DNA of 64,000 nt from Gelidibacter mesophilus DSM 14095 (GTDB lineage Bacteria; Bacteroidota; Bacteroidia; Flavobacteriales; Flavobacteriaceae), in NCBI RefSeq assembly GCF_000423005.1, contig NZ_AUHD01000006.1:1-64000 (forward strand), given 5' to 3'. The notes under the pieces were generated by a model, which was not told where the DNA came from, did no database searches, and saw nothing but the letters and a program-made list of their open reading frames with translations. This document shows positions 1-8,642 of the stretch, in pieces; the stretch's first letter is position 1; each line of letters starts with the position of its first letter. Position numbers and translations under genes: made by a program.

Positions 1-327
1 ATCTTTGTCGACCATATAAGCCGGGAAGCCAATGTTACAACGGATAAATGGAGAGGTTACAGGCCCATTGCAAAAGCCTACAACATCAAACAAATAGAAA
101 GTAACAAGGGATTAAATTTTAAAGCGCTCCATACAATGATACACCAGGTCAAATCTTGGATAAGAACAACCTATTCCTGGGTAAGTCCTGACAATCTAAA
201 CAGGTATTTTAATGAGTTTTGTTTTAGAATAAACCGCTCACAGAGCAAAGCCACAATATTCAACAATCTTATTGTGAAAATGGTGCAAAGAGACAAAATA
301 TATCAGACAGAATTAATAAGCAACTAA
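1..327 (+). CDS. IS1595-family (ISXO2-like) transposase, C-terminal part
   Basis: The reading frame is open from the window edge to a TAA at 325-327, giving 108 residues of a protein whose start lies outside the window. The segments TTDKWRGYRPI, HTMIHQVKSWIRTTYSWV and NRYFNEFCFRINRSQ match the end of the DDE domain of ISXO2-like transposases of the IS1595 group. In this family the Asp in TDKWRGY and the acidic residue in FNEF sit at catalytic-core positions. The element's left end is not visible, and I could not identify a right inverted repeat after the stop. Whether the copy is intact or a remnant cannot be decided here. The family assignment is fairly sure. Confidence 0.85.
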   Translation: MFVDHISREANVTTDKWRGYRPIAKAYNIKQIESNKGLNFKALHTMIHQVKSWIRTTYSWVSPDNLNRYFNEFCFRINRSQSKATIFNNLIVKMVQRDKIYQTELISN

Positions 328-418
328 CTACTGACCTCTAAACAAAAAAATAGTTAATAAAATTCATTGCCAAAAAATCTCTCAGCTCAACTCACTCAAG
401 AACCTTTAATATAAAATC

Positions 419-452
419 AAGAAAGCCCTAATAATTAAATTAGAGCTTTCTT
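419..452 (-). terminator. Terminator of the AraC-type gene
   Basis: AAGAAAGCCCTA and TAGAGCTTTCTT flank a 10-nt loop. The single non-complementary position becomes a G-U wobble only in the minus-strand transcript. The hairpin therefore most likely ends the minus-strand regulator gene at 492, with a U-rich run after it. Confidence 0.6.
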
Positions 453-491
453 TAGTTTGTAAATTAAATCCCTTAAAATACAAATTATATA

Positions 492-1508
492 TTATGCTGA
501 AACAGCTAACTTATTTTTCTTGTAATCACTTGGTGTACAATCAAAACGTTCTTTAAATATTTTTGAGAAATAGCTTCGACTGGTAAATCCAACGCTATAT
601 ACAATTTCTGAAATGTTTAAATCGGTATTGATGATAAGATCTTCTGATTTGGTTAATCTTACTGAACGAATGTATTCACAAACAGTAAGATCATGCTGAA
701 ACTTGAAACCTTCCTGCAATTTTGCAGCAGATAGGCCTACTTTGTCACTCAAGTTTTCTACTTTATGATCTAGGTCTGGAAATTCATTGATATATTCAGT
801 GAGTTTTCCAATAGTCTTTAATTCTGAGAGCGTCAAGGATGTGCCATCTAAGTCTGAGTTTTGGATGTCACTATTGTGATGTTCAATTTCAAGAGCCAAA
901 ATAACGTTCACGATGCCTTTGGTCAATAACTGTCTTACCAGGCCTTCTTGTCGAATGCTTTGTAATTGCTTGATACTTTCGGCTATTTTAAGGTTGTACG
1001 AACCCACGTATAAATAGTCTTCTGTTTTATCAGAAATAAAGGCATCTTTCAAACTAGCGCTCCATTCAGAATTGTTGCTTCCCTCTGTATTGACAGAAAT
1101 TAAAGTGGCCACGGTTTCAATATTTTTCTCGATGAGAATAATATTTTGACCGGATATAATATTTGCGACAATGCTGGTTTGAAATGCATCAATGCTATTT
1201 GTAACCGTCGTGTCAGTGTTCTCATTAAACGTATGAGAGAGTTTTCCTTTTGAACAGTACATGAAATTAACATGTGTTGCCAAGAGCGATTCTATATTAA
1301 TTTGGATATGCTCTGTGGCGTTGATATTAAACTCAAGAACGGCTATGCCATCTTCTAAGGCGATTGAACGAATAGTTCCCGTTGCTAATTGGTTGTTAAT
1401 TTCTAATTTAATTTCTGTGGTGCTTTTTACTAACGTACCACCAATTTCACTTTTAAGCGTTTCGAAAAAGGAATAAAGATCATTTACTTTAGATTCAATT
1501 GTTATCAT
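492..1508 (-). CDS. AraC-family transcriptional regulator
   Basis: This 338-aa protein ends in a double helix-turn-helix AraC domain (about residues 250-335). Signature segments are YIRSVRLTKSEDLI, ISEIVYSVGFTSRSYFSKIF and FDCTPSDYKK. The first 240 residues resemble no sensor domain I recognise, although they show an alternating beta/alpha pattern typical of a ligand- or partner-binding module. It lies downstream of the minus-strand kinase block but is separated from it by a terminator and a small membrane-protein gene, so it is probably its own unit. No Shine-Dalgarno sequence precedes the ATG, as is usual in this phylum. The DNA-binding role is secure; target and effector are unknown. Confidence 0.85.
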   Translation of the reverse strand: MITIESKVNDLYSFFETLKSEIGGTLVKSTTEIKLEINNQLATGTIRSIALEDGIAVLEFNINATEHIQINIESLLATHVNFMYCSKGKLSHTFNENTDTTVTNSIDAFQTSIVANIISGQNIILIEKNIETVATLISVNTEGSNNSEWSASLKDAFISDKTEDYLYVGSYNLKIAESIKQLQSIRQEGLVRQLLTKGIVNVILALEIEHHNSDIQNSDLDGTSLTLSELKTIGKLTEYINEFPDLDHKVENLSDKVGLSAAKLQEGFKFQHDLTVCEYIRSVRLTKSEDLIINTDLNISEIVYSVGFTSRSYFSKIFKERFDCTPSDYKKNKLAVSA

Positions 1509-1547
1509 GGCGTGTTATTTTTATGGTTAATTATAGGTGTCTAAAAT

Positions 1548-1673
1548 CTACTTTAGACTTTTATTTGTATCTAATACCTTAATTTTTGCATAAGTTGTAT
1601 TGAAAACAGTTTTAGGAAAAACTCGCGCTACTTTAGCATACTGTTTTTCTTGATGTAGTGTATTGTTTTTCAT
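1548..1673 (-). CDS. Possible 41-codon ORF upstream of the AraC gene
   Basis: A short ORF of 41 codons lies on the strand of the neighbouring regulator, beginning MKNNTLHQEKQYAKVARV. It is basic and has no membrane segment or recognised motif. It occupies the leader of the AraC-type gene, so it could be a leader peptide or chance. Nothing beyond an open frame supports it. Confidence 0.2.
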   Translation of the reverse strand: MKNNTLHQEKQYAKVARVFPKTVFNTTYAKIKVLDTNKSLK

Positions 1674-1741
1674 AGGTTTTATTTAATGGTTGCTTTTTGT
1701 TTTTTGCTTTCTTATAAAGTTTAAGGCTAATGCCAATTGTC

Positions 1742-1921
1742 TTATTCTTTTTTCTCTATAAATCCTGCTAAACCTAAGAGGACCGCTACTAGTAATAAAA
1801 AATGAATTGAAGTATTGATTCCATATACAAAGTAACTTACAGCCCAAACAACAATCATGAGAACAGATGCAGTATAAAAGAGCGTTTTCATATTGACTTC
1901 CTGATACATTTTTCTTGGCAT
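1742..1921 (-). CDS. Small lmo0937/DUF5670-like membrane protein
   Basis: The 59 codons begin MPRKMYQEVNMKTLFYTASV and end GLAGFIEKKE. Two hydrophobic stretches (about residues 15-34 and 38-54) are separated by a short polar turn (YGINTSIH). This is the layout of the lmo0937/DUF5670 family of about 50-aa membrane proteins: a hydrophobic N-terminal helix, a Gly/Ile-His turn, a second helix and a charged tail. An internal ATG at residue 11 (MKTLFYTA) gives a 49-aa product closer to the family length and may be the true start. In many Bacteroidota such genes sit among general stress genes. The family call rests on pattern similarity only, and the physiological role is unknown. Confidence 0.6.
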   Translation of the reverse strand: MPRKMYQEVNMKTLFYTASVLMIVVWAVSYFVYGINTSIHFLLLVAVLLGLAGFIEKKE

Positions 1922-2021
1922 AACATCATCATTTCATTTGTCAGTTACAAAGATGCGTACAGACACCACAATTTTCTTTACAGCATTTTCAGAATTGATT
2001 ATAGAATTCCCATAAATGCAT

Positions 2022-2050
2022 AAAAAACCCCCCATATAGGCAATATGGGG
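2022..2050 (-). terminator. Rho-independent terminator of the kinase operon
   Basis: CCCCATAT (2030-2037) pairs perfectly with ATATGGGG (2043-2050) around a 5-nt loop. On the minus strand it is followed by GG and six T residues. It lies 27 nt past the stop of the kinase gene, so it ends the AraC/response-regulator/kinase operon. Confidence 0.85.
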
Positions 2051-2076
2051 TGAGATCATAAAAATTTTCGAAGGTT

Positions 2077-3867
2077 TTAAGAAGTAACTGGAAGGTAAAA
2101 GGTAAAAGTTGAGCCGTAATCAGGCTTGCCTTCTGCGGTAATATAGCCATTATGGTTTTCGACAATTTTCTTACATATAGAAAGGCCAATGCCAGTTCCG
2201 GAGTATTCGTTTTTATTGTGAAGTCGATTAAACAAAATGAAAATCTTTTCCGCATATTCTTGGTCAAATCCAATTCCGTTATCCTTTACACAAATGGCAT
2301 GGTATAAATTGTGTTTGGAGTATTTTACATTCGTTAAATCGCTCGCTTTTACTTGAGAATAACGTATGGTAATGACTGGAGCGATATTTTCACGACTATA
2401 TTTTAGCGAATTGCTGATCAGATTAAGAAACAGTTGTTTGATCTGAAACGGGATGATTTTCATGGAAGGAATGGAATCAGATGAAATCCGTGCCCGCTTA
2501 TCGGATATGATTTCGGCCAAATCATGTTTGGCAGTTTCCAATAGAATGTTGATGTTGGAATCTTCAAAAGCTTCCTCTGACTTATTCGTTCTTGAGAATT
2601 GCAGCAAGTCATCAATTAAAGAACGCATTCTTGCAGAAGATGATTTTATACGGCCTATATATACTTTTCCGTTACTGGATAAGTTGTCTTGCTCTTTATC
2701 TTCCAACCGTGAAATGAAGGTTTGGATTTTCCTTAGAGGTTCTTGCAAATCATGGCTGGCAACATAGTTAAATGAAGCCAATTCTTTATTATTTCGCTCT
2801 AATTCGAGATTTCTTTCTTCAATTAAACGATAATTTTCAATTTCATCAGTAATGTCGGCGGTAGTGCCCAATAATTTTCGGTCTCCTTCTGAATCCATCA
2901 ACACTTTGCCGTAGGCTTTAAAGTGTTTTACGGTGCCATTTTTTTGAATGATTCGATAATGTATAAAAGGTAAATCTTCATTTTCCATCATTTTGTTGAC
3001 TTGTTCCGTAAGTTTATCCAAATCATCAGGATGGGTAAAGGCTATAAAGTTTTCAAGAGTAGGTTCAAAAGATTGTGGTGCCTCTCCAAGTAAACGGTAA
3101 AGATTGTCAGAATACTCAAAGCTGTTATCCTCTATATGCCAAATCCAATTGCCGTGCTTACTAATAATTTCAGATTGTGTGGTCGATTCCTTAAAAGTCT
3201 CAAGAAGCTCATTCTTTTCCTTTAGATTTTTTAGATTCTTACTGATTTGTAAATAAGTCAGTAAGAGTATCAATAAAGAAATGATTAAAACGTAGTAAAC
3301 TAACATTGGGGCATTGGAGAGGCTTTTTGAACTTTTTTCTTTTTTGGTGCCAAGCACTTGGTTCTCATGTGTGGTCATTTCCATTATTTTGAAACGCACA
3401 CTATTCATGGTTTGCCGGCCTTCCCGGAACGCTGTAATAAATTCTGTGGATTCTATTTCATTACTTTGAGCAAGTTGAAGGGTTTTTTCAAAGATATTGA
3501 GACTGTTCTCTATCTTGATTTCTAGTTCCGCTATATTTTTTTGCTGCTCCGGACTGTCTATAGTGAGTGATTTCAACTCTTTCAAACTGTTTTCTACTTC
3601 TATACCACCTAATAGCAAAGGCTCTAAAAACGTAGAATCCTTAGAAATAATAAAAGCTCTTTTTCCACTTTCGGCATCTTTTAAAGCAGATAATAATTTT
3701 TCTAATTCAATATGCAATTGATAGGCCTCTTGAACTTCTTCAAAAGATTCTGACAGTTCCTTAATATATTTATAAGCCAAGCCACCCATGACTAAAACAA
3801 TGAATAAACTTAAGCCGAAAATGATTTTTAGGAAACGTTCAGAATGATAAAGAGACCTGAGTTGCAT
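2077..3867 (-). CDS. CHASE3-PAS sensor histidine kinase
   Basis: This is a membrane-bound histidine kinase of 596 aa from the ATG at 3867. A longer frame to 3924 exists but would overlap the upstream regulator gene; the ATG at 3867 sits 2 nt after that gene's stop. Order: transmembrane helix (about 15-35), extracytoplasmic CHASE3-like helical domain (about 40-190, with AESGKRAFIISKD), second helix (about 197-215), PAS domain (about 240-355), a HisKA helix with the phospho-acceptor in ASHDLQEPLRKI (near 372), and an ATPase domain with NLISNSLKYS, DNGIGF and GTGIGL. It lacks a receiver, so phosphate probably passes to the single-domain regulator encoded just upstream. The signal sensed is unknown. 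Confidence 0.88.
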   Translation of the reverse strand: MQLRSLYHSERFLKIIFGLSLFIVLVMGGLAYKYIKELSESFEEVQEAYQLHIELEKLLSALKDAESGKRAFIISKDSTFLEPLLLGGIEVENSLKELKSLTIDSPEQQKNIAELEIKIENSLNIFEKTLQLAQSNEIESTEFITAFREGRQTMNSVRFKIMEMTTHENQVLGTKKEKSSKSLSNAPMLVYYVLIISLLILLLTYLQISKNLKNLKEKNELLETFKESTTQSEIISKHGNWIWHIEDNSFEYSDNLYRLLGEAPQSFEPTLENFIAFTHPDDLDKLTEQVNKMMENEDLPFIHYRIIQKNGTVKHFKAYGKVLMDSEGDRKLLGTTADITDEIENYRLIEERNLELERNNKELASFNYVASHDLQEPLRKIQTFISRLEDKEQDNLSSNGKVYIGRIKSSSARMRSLIDDLLQFSRTNKSEEAFEDSNINILLETAKHDLAEIISDKRARISSDSIPSMKIIPFQIKQLFLNLISNSLKYSRENIAPVITIRYSQVKASDLTNVKYSKHNLYHAICVKDNGIGFDQEYAEKIFILFNRLHNKNEYSGTGIGLSICKKIVENHNGYITAEGKPDYGSTFTFYLPVTS

Positions 3868-3869
3868 AT

Positions 3870-4316
3870 TTATAAACGTAATAAAAAATTGTCTTTGTTC
3901 AACCCATTGGTGTGATATTGCCAATTCATGGTGACCACATCTGATAGAATCTTCTTGAGGGTATTGAAATTGTTTGGTTTTTTGATGTAGATATTGGCAC
4001 CATTCACAAAGGTGTCTTCAATATCCTCTTCAGACGCTGAGGTAGAATATATGGCTATGGCGATGTCTTTAAACCGCTGGTTCGTCTTAATTTCTTTTAA
4101 ACATTCCAAACCTGATTTCATAGGCATATTCAAATCTAAGAAGAGAATATTTGGCAAAATTGAATCAGATTTATTTAAAGCGAGCATCAAGGCTACACCA
4201 TCTTTATAGATGTCAACCTTGGTCTGCATCTTTAATTCGTCGAATGCCTCGGAAAAGAATAAACGATCATCTTCGTCGTCATCCGCCAATACTACATAGG
4301 TGTAGTCTTCTTTCAT
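3870..4316 (-). CDS. Single-domain response regulator (Rcp1-like)
   Basis: The 148 residues form one receiver domain with no output domain. The acidic pocket is ADDDEDD, the phospho-acceptor Asp lies in FLDLNMPMKSG, the switch Thr/Ser in YSTSAS and the conserved Lys in YIKKP. This is the form that accompanies phytochrome-type and other PAS kinases (the Rcp1 type) and relays phosphate or acts through protein contacts. It is in the middle of an operon, 12 nt after the small AraC-type gene and 2 nt before the CHASE3 kinase gene. Its downstream partner is not evident; the AraC-type protein lacks a receiver. Confidence 0.88.
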   Translation of the reverse strand: MKEDYTYVVLADDDEDDRLFFSEAFDELKMQTKVDIYKDGVALMLALNKSDSILPNILFLDLNMPMKSGLECLKEIKTNQRFKDIAIAIYSTSASEEDIEDTFVNGANIYIKKPNNFNTLKKILSDVVTMNWQYHTNGLNKDNFLLRL

Positions 4317-4328
4317 TATCTTTATGTA

Positions 4329-4892
4329 TTAATTTTTGTTAGCGTTCAATTCTCTTCTTTTGGCAATGATTCTTTGAAATGTGGTAGGCGTAATACCTGT
4401 GTTATTCTTAAATTGGGTACTCAAGTGTGCTACACTGGAATACTGCAATTTAAAGGCAATTTCAGTTAATGATAATTCGGTATTGATCATCAGCGATTTC
4501 GCATATTCAATCCGCTGAAGTATGATGAAATTCTCTACAGAGGTATAGGTGACTTCAGAAAACAAATTTGAAAGATATCCATAACTATGTCCTAGTTTTT
4601 CAGAGAGATAGACAGAACTCTTTACATTAATATTTTCATTGGCATTCATAACCATATCAATAATGGTGTCTTTCATTTTTTGCACTAAAATCACTTTTTG
4701 ATTCTCTATTTTTTCGATACCATAATCTGTTAAAATTGAATCGAACGCTTGCATCTTGTCCTCCGGGACTATCTCTAGAAATTCAATCTCTCCAAAATTC
4801 ATCATTCTATATTTGATGCCAAGTTCTGTCAGCTTTTCATCAATTACTTTGGAACAAAATTGGGTAAAATCGAATTTAATAAAAATTTTCAT
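4329..4892 (-). CDS. Small AraC-family regulator, first gene of the RR/kinase operon
   Basis: The protein has 187 aa. Residues about 85-185 form an AraC helix-turn-helix domain (YLSNLFSEVTYTSVENFIILQR, split here as YLSNLFSEV and ENFIILQRIEYAKSL, then LSLTEIAFKLQYSSVAHLST). The first 70 residues (MKIFIKFDFTQFCSKVIDEK...) look like a small alpha/beta ferredoxin-like fold that lacks metal-binding cysteines in a CxxC arrangement. Such short AraC proteins are common next to Rcp1-like regulators in Flavobacteriaceae. The gene leads a tight operon (12 nt, then 2 nt spacings) with the regulator and kinase. A -7-like TACATTTG lies on the minus strand at 4911-4918, just upstream of the ATG. Confidence 0.82.
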   Translation of the reverse strand: MKIFIKFDFTQFCSKVIDEKLTELGIKYRMMNFGEIEFLEIVPEDKMQAFDSILTDYGIEKIENQKVILVQKMKDTIIDMVMNANENINVKSSVYLSEKLGHSYGYLSNLFSEVTYTSVENFIILQRIEYAKSLMINTELSLTEIAFKLQYSSVAHLSTQFKNNTGITPTTFQRIIAKRRELNANKN

Positions 4893-4910
4893 GACGTACG
4901 AAATGGATTA

Positions 4911-4918
4911 CAAATGTA
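4911..4918 (-). promoter_or_regulatory. -7 promoter element of the AraC/RR/kinase operon
   Basis: On the minus strand the bases read TACATTTG, matching the Bacteroidota -7 consensus TAnnTTTG, 19 nt upstream of the start codon. No TTTG is found at the proper -33 distance, so this is half of a promoter only. Confidence 0.4.
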
Positions 4919-5055
4919 AACAATATTTTAAGATTCTAATCGCTAAAAACAGCTTAAAGTAAACCGGTTAACGTAGGGTAAAGATGCCATTGAATTTAAA
5001 CATTTTTTGTGCTTATAAATAGTTTTGTTGTCTTAAAAGATATTTTTTAGTCTGA

Positions 5056-8000
5056 TTATGCCGGTAAATAAATGTCGAACCGTGCACCTTCGTTTAATTT
5101 TCCATTGGCGATAATACTTCCTTCGTGATTTTCAATAATTCTTTTGACAATGGCAAGACCGATACCTGTTCCTGTATATTCATCTTTACTGTGTAAGCGC
5201 TGAAACACCTCAAATATTTTCTCATTGTATTCTGGTTCAAAACCAATCCCATTATCTGAATATCTGATATGATAAAATTCTTCGTAATCTGATAATGAAG
5301 GGATGTCCAAGATGTTGGCATCAACTTTTTCGCAATTGATCTCAATGACTACAGGTTCATTAATTTTTGCAAATTTTATCGAATTGCTGATCAAATTATG
5401 TAATATCTGTTTAAACTGTACAGAAATCACTTCGATCTCGCATATATCATGAAGTTTAAAAGTGACGTGGTTTTCATCCAATTCCTCGCTTAAAGTTTCT
5501 TTTACATCGTCGATCGCTTCAGCAAGATCAACAACCTCAAATGTTGATTCTTGAACATTCGTTCTGGAATAAGCGATTAAATCTTGAATGAGATTTTGCA
5601 TCCTATACGCCGACTTCTGCATCCTGCTGAAATGTCTCTTGGCAGTATCCGAAAGCGTCGCATATTCCGTCTCTAAAATTCGGGATGAAAAGGTTTGAAT
5701 TTTTCGCAACGGTTCTTGCAAATCATGACTGGAGATATACACGAAGGATTGCAACTCCTTGTTTATTTTTTCGAGGTCTAAATTCTTTTCTTCCAACTCA
5801 TTGGTTCGCAACTGTACCATATTCTCCAATTCCGTGGTAAACATTTTTTGTTCTTGAATATCCGTACTGCTTCCTACCCACATTTTTATGGTTCCATCAG
5901 CATTCTTGTGAGGAATAGCACGGCTTAGTTGCCAGCGATAGTCACCCTTGTGATCTTTAAAGCGATGCTCTATCAAGAAATCATTCCCTGTTTTTACCGC
6001 TGCGGTCCATTGTTTAATATTTTCTTCCCAATCGTCAGGATGAACGATCTGAATCCATCCGTCTTTAATGATTTGTTCGGGAGTCAGTCCTGAATAATCA
6101 TAAACCGACTGATTAAAATAATTTAGATTCCCTTCCGGATCTGAGGTCCAAACATGTTGTGGCATGGAGTCGGCCAATAGACGGAATTTTTCTTCACGCT
6201 CCAATAGTTGTTGCTGAAGATTTCGTTCTTCAGTAATATCCCTTACGGTTCCGAGCAGGCGATTTGGTTGATTATTTTCGTCATAAAACACTTTACCTTT
6301 GGCATCAATCCAATGTAAGGTTTGATCTTTCCAAATGACTCTGGATTGATAATGAAGCGTCCCATCGGCAAAAGCTTTTTCAAAAGCTTTTTTTCTGATG
6401 ATCAAATCCTCGGGATGGATGGTGGTAATAATATCTTTATGTGATAGATGGGTTTTTCCAGGAAATCCTAAGACTTCATAACAACGTTCAGAAGCACTAA
6501 TGTCGCCTGATTTCAAATTGACATCATAAACCCCTAATTCGCTGGCTTCAATAATAAGCTGTAGTTTCTCTTCATTTTCCTCTATCAAATGTTTGGCCTT
6601 TACAGTTTCAGTAACCTCCGTAGCCACAACCATAATGCCGCTAATGGTATTGTTTTCCTTTAGCGGATGGTATACGAAATTGTAATAGCCTATTTCTGAT
6701 GTGCCATGACGGCTGAGAATGACTGGAAATTCGTAGCCATAGTAGGGCTCTCCAGTCTTATAAAGATCTTTAATTATTGGCCACATGACCTCTTCAACTT
6801 CAGGTAAAGTTTCAAAAAGAGGTTTCCCTACAAATTCATCTTCCGTTTGGTCTATTAATTGCAAATAACTTTCATTCGCCATTTCAATAACATTGTCCGA
6901 CCCTCGGAAAATAACAATACCCAAAGGTGCCTGCTTAACTGTATCGCGGAACCTCTTTTCACTATCCTCTACTTTCTGTTTGGCCTCATGAAGTTCTGTC
7001 ACATCTGCAGCTGTATTCATAACAGAATGTACATGCCCGGAGGCATCAATTACCGGAGTAAAATTGTAATTGTAATAAAAAGCATCCAATACTCCGTTGG
7101 TATGTATTTCGATTTTCTGATTTTTGGCTTGAAATGGGATGCCAGTATGTATCACCTTGCGAATTTGATCAAATATGTGTTGACTTCCAAATTCTGGTAA
7201 AATGTCGGAATATAATTTACCTATCACATCGTACCCTTTTCCCCAAGCATCCATGATGGATTGATTGGCAAGCGATATCCGCATCTCTTCTCCTGAAAAA
7301 ACTCCAATTGGGAAGGGCGCGCTATCTAGCAACGCCCGAATATTTTGCTCACTCTCTTCTACTTTTTTTCGCGCTTCTACCTGCGGCGTTACATCAACGC
7401 CAATAGCCATTACCCCATTAACTTGTCCTTCGCCATCATACAGTGCCTCAAATGAAAAATTAATGTAGACAATTTCTACTTCTCCTTTTATTGAAAATTC
7501 TACTGCCATTTCAGGAGTTGAAAATGTATTTCCAGTTTCGACCACATCATCAATAAAGTCTTTAATGCCTTGTGATAAAAGTTCTGGCATCGCTTCAAAA
7601 ATGGGTTTATTTAAAATCTGCTCTTCTGTTCTTCCCCATATTTCGAGCGCCAGTTCATTGGCTATTTCCACGCGGTAGTCAGTACCCCTCATAATGGCTA
7701 TGGCAACAGGAGCTTGAAGAATCAAGAGTCGAAGCAACCTTTCGCTTTCTTCGATTTTCTTTCTTTCCATTACTCTATTGGTAACGTCTTCAAATGTCCC
7801 AGTCATTCGATAGGCAATTTTCTCTTCATTAAACCACGCTCTGCCCTTAGCATGAACGATGATGGGTTTATTTGAATCAGGACTTAGAATGCTATATTCT
7901 ATGTCATAACTTCCTGAAGAGGAATATTTTAAAGCCACAGAAATGGCCTCAAAAACACGTTTCTTATCTTCTTTTGCTATGGCATCAAATGCTTTATAAA

Positions 8001-8640
8001 AATCAATTTGTTCATCAGATGGCAATCCAAACCATTTTTTTAATCTGGTATTGGCTGAGAATTTATTGGTTATAGGGTTATAGTCAAAAGTGCCCAATTG
8101 AGCGGTATCAATCACAAACTCCAGTTCGTCTTTGTTTTCTAATAAAGCGTTTTCAGTTTTCTTTTTGTTGGTTGTTTCTATAATGGTCACTAAAACGCCA
8201 CCAACTTCTCCAGATGCTGTTCGAATAGGGCTATATGCAAAATCAAAATAACAATTTTCAATTTGCCCATTTCGGTCTAAGGGCAGCATAAAATCTAGAA
8301 AACCTATTGGTTTTCCGTTCATAACGCCATCGAACATTGGGCCTACAGTAGCCCAATTTTCAGAGAAGGTTTCCTTGGTGCTGGTCCCTAAAGCTTTGGG
8401 ATGTTTGTTGTCGGCCAAAATAGTGCGATAGGCATCATTATAAATTTGGATATAGTCTTTTCCCCATGCAATGTACATTCCAAAAGGATTATTGAGCATG
8501 ACACTTACCATAGTTTTTAAACTTTGTGGCCAAGTTTCTGGATTCCCTAGTGGTGTTTTGCTCCAGTCTTTGGCTCTGATGAGTTTGCCCATTTCGCCGC
8601 CGCCATCCAAAAAATTGTATTCTTTATTGTTATTAATCAT
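5056..8640 (-). CDS. Soluble multi-PAS histidine kinase
   Basis: This 1194-aa kinase has no transmembrane helix, so it should act in the cytoplasm. By eye I count seven PAS-type modules in a row, each of about 125-130 residues and most joined by a helix starting with a variant of xExxE (ENKDELEF, EESERLLR, EESEQNIR, EDSEKRFR, EENEEKLQ, EREEKFRL). The first has the distinctive segment SKTPLGNPETWPQSLKTMV. A coiled coil (about 915-955) leads into HisKA with the acceptor His in SSHDLQEPLRKI (near 968), then the ATPase with NLISNSIKFA, DNGIGF and GTGIGL. The regulator gene ends 2 nt before its ATG, so the pair is co-translated. Bound cofactors and the signal cannot be told from sequence. Confidence 0.9.
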   Translation of the reverse strand: MINNNKEYNFLDGGGEMGKLIRAKDWSKTPLGNPETWPQSLKTMVSVMLNNPFGMYIAWGKDYIQIYNDAYRTILADNKHPKALGTSTKETFSENWATVGPMFDGVMNGKPIGFLDFMLPLDRNGQIENCYFDFAYSPIRTASGEVGGVLVTIIETTNKKKTENALLENKDELEFVIDTAQLGTFDYNPITNKFSANTRLKKWFGLPSDEQIDFYKAFDAIAKEDKKRVFEAISVALKYSSSGSYDIEYSILSPDSNKPIIVHAKGRAWFNEEKIAYRMTGTFEDVTNRVMERKKIEESERLLRLLILQAPVAIAIMRGTDYRVEIANELALEIWGRTEEQILNKPIFEAMPELLSQGIKDFIDDVVETGNTFSTPEMAVEFSIKGEVEIVYINFSFEALYDGEGQVNGVMAIGVDVTPQVEARKKVEESEQNIRALLDSAPFPIGVFSGEEMRISLANQSIMDAWGKGYDVIGKLYSDILPEFGSQHIFDQIRKVIHTGIPFQAKNQKIEIHTNGVLDAFYYNYNFTPVIDASGHVHSVMNTAADVTELHEAKQKVEDSEKRFRDTVKQAPLGIVIFRGSDNVIEMANESYLQLIDQTEDEFVGKPLFETLPEVEEVMWPIIKDLYKTGEPYYGYEFPVILSRHGTSEIGYYNFVYHPLKENNTISGIMVVATEVTETVKAKHLIEENEEKLQLIIEASELGVYDVNLKSGDISASERCYEVLGFPGKTHLSHKDIITTIHPEDLIIRKKAFEKAFADGTLHYQSRVIWKDQTLHWIDAKGKVFYDENNQPNRLLGTVRDITEERNLQQQLLEREEKFRLLADSMPQHVWTSDPEGNLNYFNQSVYDYSGLTPEQIIKDGWIQIVHPDDWEENIKQWTAAVKTGNDFLIEHRFKDHKGDYRWQLSRAIPHKNADGTIKMWVGSSTDIQEQKMFTTELENMVQLRTNELEEKNLDLEKINKELQSFVYISSHDLQEPLRKIQTFSSRILETEYATLSDTAKRHFSRMQKSAYRMQNLIQDLIAYSRTNVQESTFEVVDLAEAIDDVKETLSEELDENHVTFKLHDICEIEVISVQFKQILHNLISNSIKFAKINEPVVIEINCEKVDANILDIPSLSDYEEFYHIRYSDNGIGFEPEYNEKIFEVFQRLHSKDEYTGTGIGLAIVKRIIENHEGSIIANGKLNEGARFDIYLPA

Positions 8641-8642
8641 GC

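Noticed and set aside
328-491. Right end of the IS1595-type element
   Set aside because: I looked for a terminal inverted repeat and target duplication, but the left end is outside the window, so nothing can be paired.
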